NCBI GenBank assembly: GCA_002964805.2 | Contig: PUDQ02000080.1 | Location: 1-64,000, forward strand | Length of the DNA: 64,000 bases | Reading direction: 5' to 3' | From: Trametes villosa | Taxonomy: Eukaryota; Basidiomycota; Agaricomycetes; Polyporales; Polyporaceae | Part shown: in pieces, positions 9,517 through 19,700 of the stretch | Layout: every line of letters starts with the position of its first letter | Position numbering within the stretch: position 1 is the stretch's first letter | Made by a program: the position numbers and the translations under genes | Notes under the pieces: model-generated | Databases searched by the model: none | The model's input: only the letters and a program-made list of their open reading frames with translations | What the model was told of the DNA's origin: nothing

Positions 9517-10953
9517 GGGGGCGCGCGCATCGGGAGCGGCACGGGGAGGAGAGAGTGTCAGGAGGATGGCGCGCGGGCCGAGCATCTTGCATCGCGGATG
9601 TGCGCGAGTATGGGTGCGGGGTGCGCGTGCAGGGAGCGATGGGGAGTGTCGGCTGGGTGTGAAGGGGCGCGCGCGACCCGGTGGATGCGCGCGCATGGAA
9701 GTGTGGAGAGGAGGGACGCGCGGGGGGAAGGATTGGCCGAAATGAGAGGAGTTACGGGTTTGGGGCACGTACCTATCAACGCGGCCGCTGGATGTGCGGT
9801 TGCGCGATGCTGTCCGCGACGCGAACACGGCGGCATATGCTATCGGGCGGTTGTTGGAATGGGGCTCCGCCCGCGGCGCGCGGATGCTCGAGTGGGATGG
9901 GTGAGACCGGGAGAGGGAGGGCGCAGGGTCATAGACGAGAGACTGGTGCTCGAGGTTGAGAGGAGGTTGGATGCTCGACAGCAGGGCGGGTAGCAAGTCG
10001 CGCAGGTCCGAGTAACATACGCGTCGCTCTTGAGGTGCGAGCAGGGAGGAGTGAGCGCGAGAATAGTGCTCAAGCAGTAAGGACTGGAAATCGTGGAGGC
10101 GAGAATGAGACGCCACATGCGTCATTGACGACATGGTTATACGCGGCTTGATGCGTGTGAGTGTGGATTTTCGATCATCGATGGGCAGTGGGCGACCATC
10201 TATATTATCTGACGCCCGTGCAGCGCCCTCGACGGCCAGCGTCCCATGTCTCGCGCCATCTCTGGCTTGCCCAACTCGGCTGACTATCCCTACACTGGCT
10301 TGCTATGCTCCGCCGATTTTGACGAGGCTGTAGTGACGCAGGGCGCTACCGTGCAGCTCTCTAATCCCACATGCATGACCGCGTCGCCCTCCAGCCTGCG
10401 ACACACTCTATCCGAACGCTGGCGCGCAACGCACAAAGCTCGCGCCCGGACCCGGCGGCCTCTTCGTGCTCGGCAGTTTGCACATTGTGCTCGTCGGAGC
10501 ACGAAGAGCGGGTGTCATTCAACAGGAGAAGCAACAGCGTTGGGGACAGGGGTACTGGACGGGGAAGCGATACGGTGCGCCCTTATTGAGGCGGCTGGCC
10601 CACGGACGCGTGCTGCTATGGGCTGACAACGCTTTAGCCCGACAACGCGCGCGCACGCACTCACACTCGCCGCTGCGCCTGTGCCGCACGGACTCGAGCG
10701 TGCTCAACTCGCTCCGCCCGCGCCCGACCTGCTCGCGACACGCAGTGAGGCGTCGACGACCGCGCGGAGTGTATCGCCGAGGCCGTGGAATGGGACGGTC
10801 AGTGTACCACGAGCAAACCCAGGTGCGTACCGAAACCGTGCGCTCCGAGTGCTCACCTCCTGGCTGGTAGTCTGGAGACTTCGACGCCGCGTCGCGCTCC
10901 TCCGATGCCTGCGGCGAGGAAATGTCGGCAGCCGTGCAGGGGGCGGCAAGACA

Positions 10954-11029
10954 CGTACCTCGTCAACACTCCGCGCCGCTGCTGCACGGCTCCGTACCTC
11001 GTCAACACTGCGCGCCGCTGCTGCACGGC
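10954..11029. repeat. Tandem duplication, 39 bp x 2
   Basis: Two nearly identical 39-bp units start CGTACCTCGTCAACACT. The unit is 13 codons long, so it keeps frame on both strands. Confidence 0.85.
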
Positions 11030-11445
11030 ATGAACGAGTGGCGTCAAGACGAGCTCGAGCCTCTCGCGCGCTAAGCGCCTGCAACCCGGTGAGCGCGAGC
11101 ATCTCGCCCGCCGCATCGTACTCATAGCGACGCAGCCGCGAACGGGCTCGTGCACTTCTCCTGCGCGACACTGAACAGGCCGTCCTCACACCCTGGCACC
11201 TCGCGTGAACGCGCCCCTCGCGGCACACAGCGTACGTGCCTTCCCATCTGGCATCGTCCAGCCTCAGCAGGCGTCCGCGCGGACGCGAGGACCTGCGCGG
11301 CGCGCACAGCACGACGGTCCGTACCTTTGGGAGCACATCGCAGCCATCCCGAAACGACTCACCTCGTTTACAGCACTCTACTCTCGTGACGCTGCACGGT
11401 GCGGGATGAGGGGACGGGAGCGGGTCGGGTCGTAGCTATACACGG

Positions 11446-11479
11446 GAACGTACATGTATGGAGAACGTACATGTATGGA
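11446..11479. repeat. Tandem duplication, 17 bp x 2
   Basis: Two identical copies of GAACGTACATGTATGGA, each containing the palindrome TACATGTA. Confidence 0.85.
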
Positions 11480-11911
11480 GAGCGCGGAGCGGGGAGACGA
11501 GTGCGGGGACGGGGCGGAGGAGGGCGTGGGCGCCCGGCGCACGAGACAGCGTCGAGCGCGAAGGCTGCGTGAAGACCAAGACCGGGGCGTGTGCGGGCTG
11601 GTGGCGCTCGCGCCTCGTCCCGATCGCGAGGTCGCCGATTCCGCGCGACGAGCAGGCGCGAGCGGCCGGTCGGGGAGGGACATCGCCCGGTGTGGGATCG
11701 TCGGGCCAAAGAGGGGCTTGCGTAGGTGCGGCCGGCGCGAGCTGCTGACGTCGCTCGCGGGTTGGGAAGGAGTGGCGGCGTCCATACACTGCGCCGTCGA
11801 TTGTGCGCGCTGGGCAGCGGCTTCGCACTGCGCGAGCGAGACGTGCGGGACGGGCGGGGGGCGCGGCGGCGGGGAGGGGTCGACTGCAAGTGTGGGGGCA
11901 GCCGCGCGGTT

Positions 11912-12007
11912 GCAGCCGCGGGTGCATCCACAGTGGCAGCCGCGGGTGCATCCACTGTGGCAGCCGCGGGTGCATCCGCAGTGGCAGCCGCGGGTGCATC
12001 CGCAGTG
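11912..12007. repeat. Minisatellite, 24 bp x 4
   Basis: Four near-identical units start GCAGCCGCGGGTGCATCC, followed by a partial fifth. The 24-bp unit keeps frame and gives an Ala-Gly-Ala-Ser repeat on the plus strand, but no gene could be supported there. Confidence 0.9.
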
Positions 12008-12072
12008 GCAGGTGCAGCTGGAGCCGGACTAGCCCTTAGGCGCCGCGCCTGTGGCGGGGGAGAGCCGGAAAG

Positions 12073-12249
12073 TTTAATCATATTGCTGCTGATTTCCTAC
12101 CAATACAAGGATCAGTGGATTAACGGTACGGCACGGTACTGCCTGCAGTGCGCCTGCGGGTTCGATTCCCGGCTGCGCCAACTTCTTTGCCGGAAATTTC
12201 TAACTGTGGGTTACTTACCCGCGGTTAGAATACCTCTTTAATCATATTG
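12073..12249 (+). mobile_element. tRNA-derived SINE with 13-bp target-site duplication
   Basis: The 151-bp insert 12086-12236 is flanked by perfect direct repeats TTTAATCATATTG at 12073-12085 and 12237-12249. Inside are an A-box-like TGGATTAACGG (12116-12126) and an exact B box GGTTCGATTCC (12159-12169), a typical Pol III spacing, followed by a tRNA-like 3' end, GGCTGCGCCA. The body then has a strong hairpin (12198-12230). It is not a functional tRNA: D and anticodon arms do not pair properly and the acceptor has two mismatches. There is no poly-A tail. Confidence 0.8.
12198..12230 (+). ncRNA. 14-bp hairpin in the SINE 3' body
   Basis: Arms 12198-12211 and 12217-12230 pair fully (12 Watson-Crick and 2 G-U pairs) around a 5-nt loop. 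The G-U pairs show the structure is favoured when read as RNA of the plus strand, the same strand as the A and B boxes. Confidence 0.6.
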
Positions 12250-12652
12250 GTAATGGGGGACGGGCGGGTGCAACCGCGCGCGGCCTAATAGGCGTGGTGG
12301 TTGCACCCGCCGCGAACTGAAGTCCCTCGCCGACCTTCCAGCGTAGCCAGAGCAGCTCGAGCCGCGCGAGCGACGACGTCGCGCGCGTCGGGTCGCGGAA
12401 CGGGACGAGCTCGTGCGGCCAGCCCTCGATGAGCACGCCGTGCCGCTCGACGACGTTCGTCCAGTACGTCTCGTTCCAGTGCATCGTCACAGTGTCGATG
12501 CCGCACGCTGCGCCTGCGAGTGGACGCGAAGACGGCCGTGAGGACGGGACACGGAACGGCGGTGGAAGGGAAAAGCGGGACGTACGGTACCGCTTCGTGA
12601 CGACCTTGCGGAGCTTCGCGCGCGTCCAGGCCACCTTCTGGTTGTAGGACAT
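12242..12652 (-). pseudogene. Gene fragment of an Agaricomycete-specific repeated family
   Basis: Two exons, 12586-12652 and 12242-12513, join across a 72-bp intron to give about 112 residues starting MSYNQKVAW and ending in a basic tail. The segment MHWNETYWTNVVERHGV then EGWPHELVPFRDP resembles a domain I recall from large, many-copy uncharacterised proteins of Agaricomycetes; this is recognition from memory. Those proteins are longer, so upstream exons are either missing or not resolved in the GC-rich ORFs up to about 13300. The stop codon lies within the target duplication of the adjacent SINE. Confidence 0.45.
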
Positions 12653-13957
12653 TGCTGCAGCGAAGCGGAACAGGTGAGTAGGTGCGGCACGAGCGGAATA
12701 GTGCGCAATGCCCACCGGTCCTGGTAACGGTGCGCTTGCGCGGTTCCCTGCCTGCGGTCTGCGTGCGCGAGGGCGCCATGTCCGAGTCCTCGTCGTGCGG
12801 GGCGCGTACGGAGAGCACTCGCGCGATGTTTTTGACCTCGCGCCGCGCTTGAAGCCCCCGGGTACTGTGCCATTCGTGATCGCCAGACCTCGCGATTTCT
12901 CCGCCGGGGTCCTGAGTACGAGCCGCCGCATGAGACGGTCTGCGGGCCAGGGATATGAACGTGTTTGTAGTCGAGCGGTCTGCCCGACATACCTGTGAAT
13001 AGATCCTTTCGCGCGCATCGCGCCGAGGCCCTCCTGCAACAATGCGAAAACAACCTGCCCCCGCCCGTTCGCGACGGACGAACATGGTCGACGCCGTTGA
13101 CTCCGGCTGCCCGGCCGCGCGTGCAATGGGACTGTCCTCGAGCCGTTCCTGCCACTCGAAAAATCGAGAATGCACGCGCACGGTGCGCTTTCTTGTGCGT
13201 CTCGCGCCGCAGCCTTGCTCGCATGCCCGCGCCGACCGCACCCCCCCGACGATCCACTCCAGCAGAACGGCAAGACTGCTATTCAAGCGGGGAAAGGCGC
13301 GGAGCTCACCGCCTGCTCGAGGGGCACCTGACGAAAACAAAGCGGTCAATACGACCGCCCGCCGCCGTGAAGCTCGAGCACAGCGTGCCTGCAGGGCGGT
13401 GCGCGCAACACAATCCTAGAGGAGCTCGAGCATGTATTCCGGCGTGTAGCCAGCACGATAATACAACGCCCTGGCGTGCACGGCGGACAGGACGGCGGCG
13501 TCGCACTCGAGCTCTCCGACGCCCACGACTGCACGGCGAGCCCCCGACGCGAAAGAGCCTCGCTCCCTGTGGCCTGCCGCAGACCCATTGACACCCGCCC
13601 TGCGCGAACGCGCCGCGCCGCGTAATGAGACCCACGGGCGCCCCGCTCGGACGCCGCCACGATCGCCCGCTCGGACGCCATCCTCCGGTTCGCACGTACC
13701 CCAAAACTCGAAACGCGAAACGCGAAACGCGACGCCCGCGCTCACAGACGATCGGCGTGCAGCCGCGGACCCCGCCTCGCGCGGTCGGCGGCACTTGGCT
13801 GCCGCGGCGCGGATCTTGCGGAGCCCGGGCTGCGGGCGAGGACGGGCGTGCGAGGGCGGGTCTGTGCGTCAGCGGGAGCCCGGAGCAGCCGCGGACGAGA
13901 CGGGGTGGCTCGTGCGTGGGCGGCGCTCGCGGAGAGCCCTCGGCTGTCAGTCCGCAG
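12653..13957. other. GC-rich intergenic stretch, coding content uncertain
   Basis: Overlapping ORFs on all frames. A minus-strand segment ending at 13416 (VGVGELECDAAV to EYMLELL) looks protein-like and may be a terminal exon, but no start or upstream exon could be placed. Nothing else is supported. Confidence 0.4.
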
Positions 13958-13966
13958 GGGATAAGT
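13958..13966. repeat. MULE left target-site duplication
   Basis: GGGATAAGT, identical to 17826-17834. Confidence 0.9.
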
Positions 13967-14184
13967 GGAGGGTGAGCCTGAACAGGCACCTTCCTATCGC
14001 GGAAGGACTGATAAGACCGGCGCTTGTTTAATCAGTTAGATAACGCGCGCCCATTAGCCGCCCTCCTGCCTCTTTCGGACATCGCCCGCCCTCCCGCCCA
14101 TTGAGCTCGTCGCGCGTCGCGCGCCGCCTACAGTCATCGCGCGAAGCCGCCGCGTGCGCGCCGGGATAGATATAGTAGTAGTAG
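13967..14184 (+). repeat. MULE left terminal inverted repeat
   Basis: Starts GGAGGGTGAGCCTGAACAGG and matches the inverted right end over 218 bp, with one difference seen (CCCATTGAG against CCCATCGAG). It ends in a short TAG repeat. Confidence 0.9.
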
Positions 14185-14203
14185 CTACAAATATGAGTAT
14201 TGT

Positions 14204-17200
14204 TTAATGTATACTGTAGGAATCATGCCGTTTTTGTGACTGCTCTGGGGATGGGGGTAGGAGTACGATGATGTCCGTCGACTCGCCAGATAAATCACGT
14301 CTCTGGCGGTAGCGACAGGGGGCGGGAGGGGGCGTGGTTTGCCGCGGAGGAAGGTGTGATGACGGGGCCGCCGGAAGTCGATCTTGAGGTGCCACAGCTT
14401 CGACACTGCCGCCAGAGTCGGCCTCGGATGGCATCAACAAGCTGCCCAACCGCAAGGAGAGCGTATCCAGGTCGTCCTTGGCAGCGTGGACGCGTGGCAC
14501 CTCCTCGCGCGCGATCTCCACACCCTTCAGAAGCTCCGCAAACTCCCTCAGCTTCGGCCCATGGCTCTCAAGCTCGTACAGGACTTTTGCAAGTGTTTGC
14601 CGGTGGATGGCAGACCTGGCGCTGCCCTGGAGCTCAACGGCCGGCTCTGTGACCGTGCGCACCCGTTTAGCAGCGTGGGAGGGAGCCTCGGCGGTAGAGC
14701 GTTTGGTATTGACGGAACGGGGCACCGGAACGGCGGCTACTGGCGCTGACCCGGGGAGCGTGGGCTCGGCGACATGCCCCTCTGACGGCGAGTCTGACAG
14801 GTACTCGGACGAGTCCGAAGGCCCAGTTTCATCGACCTCTGAGATGTCGGTCTCGCTCCCTGCCCAACGCCCAGACAGCCGAGTCAGTTCCGACAGGTGG
14901 AGGTCGCCGTTTGATGCCCTAGAGACGAAGGCATCACCAGATTCACGAAGGACGTCGTCCACCAGGTGAGCTGCGCGCAGGATGACCTCGGGAGTTGGAG
15001 GCGGGGTGCTCGCCTCCGGGGCTGGGGAGCTGCCATAGTGGGGAAGCTCCACGCCGTCCGATGGCCCGCAGTTGCAACGGGCCTCTGATCGACTCTTCGG
15101 GACGCTGATCTCGGGGATTTGCAGGCCAGAATTGGTGCGCAGTGTGTCGAGACGCAGAAGGGCAGCCCGTATGTGCTTACAGGCGGCTCCCTGGAAGACT
15201 CCGAAGTCCCGGCAAGAGCAGGCAATGGAGCCATTGAGACCCAAGGACACGCTGTACACAACAGGGACGGGGTCGTCCTCGGTCGCGAGAGAGGAGAAGC
15301 ACTCGAACTCGAAGGTGAGTGTCTGTTCCTGGAACGTCGGGACACTGATTTGGCCGTCTTCTAGCAGCTTGCGAGCTCTCTCCTCCCTGGTAGGATCGTC
15401 TGGGAGGAAGCCGCGGAGGCAGTTCGGTCCATGGGTATCCGCGTTGACAGGCACCGCCGCAACGGGCCGCGCGGACGCTGCTGCCTGCGCGCGCTGCCGC
15501 AGGAGTTCGTCTCCGCCTGGCAAGGCTTGCACGAGGCGGTCCGTCCGTTTCTCCTCTTCTATCTCCAGTGCGCGCGCTTCGAACACAGACGGAAGGATTG
15601 AGAAGATGAACAGATGCAGCAGCACATCAACCCGCAGTCGACGGCCCCCACGCTGCCATCGGCGGATGTGCTTCCGCTTCAGGACGCCGTTGAAGCTCTC
15701 GAGATGGTTCGTCGTCGGTAAGACCCCTTCGATCGAACATCCTAGACGCCTAGCCGCTTCCTCCCGTCCGAACTTCGACCAGCTGCGCCAGAGAGACTCG
15801 GAAAGCCAGTAGCTCGACAGGTAGTCAAGATGCTGAAGGCCACCACGGACGGCTTCATGCTGACGACCGAGAGCATCGATTCCAGCGCGTTCATCGGCTA
15901 CCAAGCGGATCGCCTCCGCGTATACGGTTGTGTCGATGAGCGCGTCCTCCAAACGGCGGATGCGAGAGCGGACGAGTTCGTGGTGAGCGGAGCTTCCTTT
16001 CAACGTGCGCGCACGGTGGTTCTTCCACGACTGACGCAGGTGAAACTTGCAGAGAAGCAGCCATAGCGCCGGAAAGACGTTGAGGAGAGCCGCACGCTCT
16101 TTCAGGTCCGTGTCCGTGATCGCGACTTGCGGGGCAAACGGACTGCCGTTCCGGGTACCAAGAGATGTCTTCCAGTGATCGAGAAGACGGGTGAGGACCT
16201 CCGTATTGTATCCGGAGGATGTCTGCTGATTGCCGGAGGGCGCTGAGAAGAGCAGGAATGCGAGAGGGACGCCGCGGTTCTTCTCGTCAACTGCCATGAC
16301 GATGAAGAGAAGGAGCTTCTTGTCACAGAGCCCGAAGGTGCCGTCGAGGATGAGTTGAGATGAATGTGCGTGCTTCCATGCGGCCTCCTTCATTTCTTGA
16401 GTTGCGATGCACACCTCGAAGCGGTCGTCTTTCTTTACTCGAGCGGAGTAATGAAAGATGGCGTCAGCGAAGGGCTTGCTGTACGCCGGGGATGCCGGAT
16501 CGAGCCAGTCGTGAACGTTGACGTGCGGCTGTTCTGTCACGTTGATACCGCGAAGGCGGTTGAACTGCCGGTAGAGCGAACGCGTGTCGCTCTTCTGGAT
16601 GAGCCAGCGGAAGGGGGAATGAGTGGACGAATCGCGGGGCTGCCCGGTGTAAGCCCTGGCTCGGTATATCTTCCGGTTTGTGTCCTGGATGTCAGCGAGC
16701 TGAGCGCCGCCTTGAAGCTGCTTGAGCGCGACGGCGAAGACCTGAGGATGGAGCGGGATGGGAGGAATTCGAGTGAAGAAGGCCTGCTGACAGCCGTCGT
16801 TGTGAATGAAGTGGCCGCGCGCGCGCAGGATCTTCCCGGAGTGTTTCTGGTAGAGGACTTCGGCGTGTGCGAGGCAGCCCGTAAAGTCGACCGGGCTCTT
16901 TCGATTCTTGCTATTCCGCGACTCGTGAAAGTACCCGCAGTCGCTGCATTCAGTCTTGTGTGAATCCGTGTACAATTTGACAGAGAAAATACCCGCTGAC
17001 CACTGGTAGAGTCTCCGCACGACTTCATCCACGCCATCCCCAGAGGAATAGCTCCAACGGATACTCCACCGGTTCTCGAGGCCCTTCCGAGCGTCCAGGT
17101 CGAGCCCCATTGATGCCAACCAAGATGCCGCTGCCACCTGCTCCGACTCCTCAACGCTGAAGACCTGGGTGGAGATCTGCGAGGTCTGGTATAGCTCGAC

Positions 17201-17599
17201 AAGCTGAAGATGCTGTCCTTTGTCGAGGAATAGACGGTCGATGTACACGTCTGTGGCGTTCTGAAGGGCAGTCACGGGTACGTCATCTCCGCGAGCTTCT
17301 TCGGCGGTGAGATGAACAAATTTTAGAGTTCCGGAAGCCCGGCCCCCCTGTCTGGATGTCTTACCGGCGGGCGGCTTCTTCGCCTTGCGGGAGGTCATGG
17401 TGTGAGCGCGAGGGGCTTGGAAAAGTGCGCGCCAAGTGTCGGCATACTTCGTGCCTTGGCGGGGAGTCATTGCGAGGGCTTGTACTTTCTGCCGCGGTCG
17501 CTGACTATGTACTGCCTTGCCTAGCCTGAGTAGTAGTAGGGCAAGGTAGACGGACACCTTCTGGGCAGGTATAGGGCCTACTTCATAATATATTTTCAT
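14204..17599 (-). CDS. MULE transposase with SWIM zinc finger
   Basis: Uninterrupted frame of about 1130 residues. The DDE catalytic region is visible around LILDGTFGL (near 16345) and AITDTDLKERAAL (near 16110), with a KFHLRQSW helix after it as in MULE transposases. A SWIM-type finger (CSCRDFGV then CKHI) lies near 15200 and should bind DNA or protein. The Ser/Pro-rich C-terminus (about 300 residues) is variable in this class. The frame runs back into the right TIR without an ATG before 17599; another good start is MTPRQGTK at 17470. Confidence 0.9.
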   Translation of the reverse strand: MKIYYEVGPIPAQKVSVYLALLLLRLGKAVHSQRPRQKVQALAMTPRQGTKYADTWRALFQAPRAHTMTSRKAKKPPAGKTSRQGGRASGTLKFVHLTAEEARGDDVPVTALQNATDVYIDRLFLDKGQHLQLVELYQTSQISTQVFSVEESEQVAAASWLASMGLDLDARKGLENRWSIRWSYSSGDGVDEVVRRLYQWSAGIFSVKLYTDSHKTECSDCGYFHESRNSKNRKSPVDFTGCLAHAEVLYQKHSGKILRARGHFIHNDGCQQAFFTRIPPIPLHPQVFAVALKQLQGGAQLADIQDTNRKIYRARAYTGQPRDSSTHSPFRWLIQKSDTRSLYRQFNRLRGINVTEQPHVNVHDWLDPASPAYSKPFADAIFHYSARVKKDDRFEVCIATQEMKEAAWKHAHSSQLILDGTFGLCDKKLLLFIVMAVDEKNRGVPLAFLLFSAPSGNQQTSSGYNTEVLTRLLDHWKTSLGTRNGSPFAPQVAITDTDLKERAALLNVFPALWLLLCKFHLRQSWKNHRARTLKGSSAHHELVRSRIRRLEDALIDTTVYAEAIRLVADERAGIDALGRQHEAVRGGLQHLDYLSSYWLSESLWRSWSKFGREEAARRLGCSIEGVLPTTNHLESFNGVLKRKHIRRWQRGGRRLRVDVLLHLFIFSILPSVFEARALEIEEEKRTDRLVQALPGGDELLRQRAQAAASARPVAAVPVNADTHGPNCLRGFLPDDPTREERARKLLEDGQISVPTFQEQTLTFEFECFSSLATEDDPVPVVYSVSLGLNGSIACSCRDFGVFQGAACKHIRAALLRLDTLRTNSGLQIPEISVPKSRSEARCNCGPSDGVELPHYGSSPAPEASTPPPTPEVILRAAHLVDDVLRESGDAFVSRASNGDLHLSELTRLSGRWAGSETDISEVDETGPSDSSEYLSDSPSEGHVAEPTLPGSAPVAAVPVPRSVNTKRSTAEAPSHAAKRVRTVTEPAVELQGSARSAIHRQTLAKVLYELESHGPKLREFAELLKGVEIAREEVPRVHAAKDDLDTLSLRLGSLLMPSEADSGGSVEAVAPQDRLPAAPSSHLPPRQTTPPPAPCRYRQRRDLSGESTDIIVLLPPSPEQSQKRHDSYSIH

Positions 17600-17607
17600 A
17601 TCTGTGA

Positions 17608-17825
17608 CTACTACTACTATATCTATCCCGGCGCGCACGCGGCGGCTTCGCGCGATGACTGTAGGCGGCGCGCGACGCGCGACGAGCTCGATGGGCGGGA
17701 GGGCGGGCGATGTCCGAAAGAGGCAGGAGGGCGGCTAATGGGCGCGCGTTATCTAACTGATTAAACAAGCGCCGGTCTTATCAGTCCTTCCGCGATAGGA
17801 AGGTGCCTGTTCAGGCTCACCCTCC
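17608..17825 (-). repeat. MULE right terminal inverted repeat
   Basis: Inverted copy of the left repeat with one base difference by eye. It should contain the transposase promoter, since the gene starts just inside it. Confidence 0.9.
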
Positions 17826-17834
17826 GGGATAAGT
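17826..17834. repeat. MULE right target-site duplication
   Basis: GGGATAAGT, identical to 13958-13966. Confidence 0.9.
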
Positions 17835-19700
17835 ACGGGGCCCTCGCAAGGCGGAACGGCACTCGCCTTCTGCCCCCTCGTCCTCTCTTGTTCTCGACGT
17901 CGCCCGGCACGGCGAGCTCGTCCCCGCCGCTGTGGCGGTGCTCTTGTGCGCACTGTGCGTTGCCGGATCTCCTGCTCTCGCCGTCAACAGACGCAGCGCG
18001 ATTGAGCGCCACCGGTACGCGTTCGCTCTCTCTGTCGTCGTCGCGCGACCTCATCGTGCCCCACAGCGTGTTGCGATGCCCCGACGATCGACCAACGCCG
18101 CAACACACCGATCCCGGGCGGCGCTCGAGAAGAGACACTCACCGGTATGTTGGCGCACTCGCCCGTTGCTGCGGCTAACCTCTCACGCACAGGCGGCGCC
18201 ACGGCAGACGATGCGGACGTCGTCCAAGCGAACGCGGTACGTCCCATTCGCAGGAAACGCGCTGCAGCAGGGCTGAACAGTCCGTGCAGCTGTTCATATC
18301 GCGTAGATAGACGTACCTAGATAGCGAGCGCACTTTGCCGCACAGCGGGTCTGGACGATGCGGGCCGCCGTCTCGACCAACGACTGCCGTCGGCGGTATG
18401 ATCTCCGCGCGAAAGTCGGCGTGGGCGCGTGGTCTTGCGGGTTCCGGCGTCGGTCGCGAAATGCGAGCGGGGTAAGGCGGGCGCATTTGGCGACGTGGAA
18501 TCGGAGCCCCGGACTTTGCTGGCCGACGGCGGGAGAGGTGTAGCCGCAGGCGTGCGCCCGTATCGCGCCGTGAAGTGTGTCCCCGAGGTGCACTCCCGAG
18601 CTTGAAGCTGTCGTGAGCGACGCCGGCCCCGCGCCGACTCTCCGGTCTAGAGCCAAGGACATCAGCGCGTAGAGCGGCTCGTGGCCGCTGCGGTTGGGGC
18701 AGAAGACGTACCGCGTGAAGGTGCTGTCGGATAGTAGCACGAGTACACACTCTCCGTGCGCCCCAGCCGAGCCGAGGATGCTGAGCCGACGGAGAGCGAG
18801 TGGAGGAACGCCTGCGCCCTGCAGACTGTAGCCGGGCCGTCGTCGAACTTTGAGCGTAGCCGGGAGTGTAGGGTGCGGTGTCTGGAGGCAGAATGCCTTG
18901 TAGAGGCTGTACAGCACGTCCCGAGAGTCCGAGGCCCGACACAGCACGAGCCCCGCGAGTCCGGGGAGAGAGGGGTCGTATGGCGCATAACGAGGCGGCG
19001 TTTTCTCAGGGAGCGGCGAAGCGGGGAGTGGTCGTGAGCAGTAGCCGAGCGAGGGCACATGCGAAGCGGTGGTAGGTTGGGAGAGCAGCGCCGGATGGGG
19101 GATGGCCCTTGTTGGCGGTGAGAGGGGATGCCGACGCGTATAAGCAGGCAGTCGTACGGGCGACGTTTCCCGTACGCGTCGAGGCTGTCGTAAAGCGCAG
19201 GGAAAGCACAGGCGGAGGGCGGGAGAGTGATCGAGGGTTGCCGCAGGAGAGCCTAGGTGCAGATGCTGAACGCCGGAGCGACAGAGCGGGTCGCCGGAGA
19301 GGGGTGCAGCACGCAGCCACTAGCAGGCGCAAGGCGTGCGCAGAAGTCGGCGGCAGGGCAGGACGAGGACACAAGGGGAGGCGGCAGGGGAGGGGAGCGG
19401 CGGGCGGGAGAGCGCGCATGGGAGGGGAGAGGAAGCGATGCGAGCCCAAGGGACGGACGCGGTCGAAGAGGGCAGAGGCGAGATCGAGCAAGGGCCCCTG
19501 CCCCGCCAAAACGCGCGTTGGAAGGGCTTGACAGGGACAGCGGGCGCCAACGCGTGTGGGGTCGAGTGCAGGGGAGGGCTGCAGGGCAGGAGTTAGCAGT
19601 GGCCGCATGTATGGGCGCCTATCTACTCCAGGCGGACAAAGGGGGGAACTTCGACCTCGAGGACGACTCTTTCCCCAACCACCACGTCCTCCTCTACCTG
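17835..19700. other. GC-rich intergenic stretch, no firm gene
   Basis: A 254-codon frame on the minus strand (18294-19058) contains protein-like stretches (GECVLVLLSDSTFTRYVF) but starts with GTG and has no supporting splice pattern; it may be a decayed gene. The part after 19100 is probably the promoter and leader of the RING gene. Confidence 0.4.

Larger units (their letters stand above)
9249..12072. other. GC-rich intergenic region with tandem repeats, no supported gene
   Basis: Long ORFs overlap on both strands in several frames, as expected for about 65% GC DNA, and none stands out. A segment near 10466-10700 (+) reads protein-like (GSLHIVLVGARRAG) but I could not build a spliced model. 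Short tandem duplications occur at 9450-9516, 10954-11029, 11446-11479 and 11912-12007. It may hold decayed genes. Confidence 0.5.
13967..17825 (-). mobile_element. Complete Mutator-like element (MULE)
   Basis: A 3859-bp element with 218-bp terminal inverted repeats flanked by identical 9-bp target duplications GGGATAAGT. The single long gene encodes a MULE transposase with a SWIM zinc finger. Long TIRs, a 9-bp duplication and this transposase together define the Mutator superfamily. The near-perfect TIRs and open transposase frame point to a recent insertion and possible activity. Confidence 0.93.

Noticed and set aside
9400..11336. Several ORFs of 130-240 codons on both strands
   Set aside because: They overlap each other in opposite frames, as expected by chance at this GC content, and contain Arg/Ala/Ser-rich low-complexity translation.
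12109..12181. A tRNA gene on the plus strand
   Set aside because: The B box and 3' end fit, but D and anticodon arms do not form and the acceptor has mismatches. The flanking 13-bp duplication shows it is a SINE.
12242..13349. Two overlapping minus-strand ORFs of more than 340 codons
   Set aside because: They run through a clear intron (12514-12585) and have the composition of random GC-rich DNA apart from the short segment annotated.
18294..19058. 254-codon minus-strand ORF as a gene
   Set aside because: Starts with GTG, overlaps equally long frames on both strands, and no splice pattern or known motif supports it. Parts look protein-like, so it is left as uncertain.
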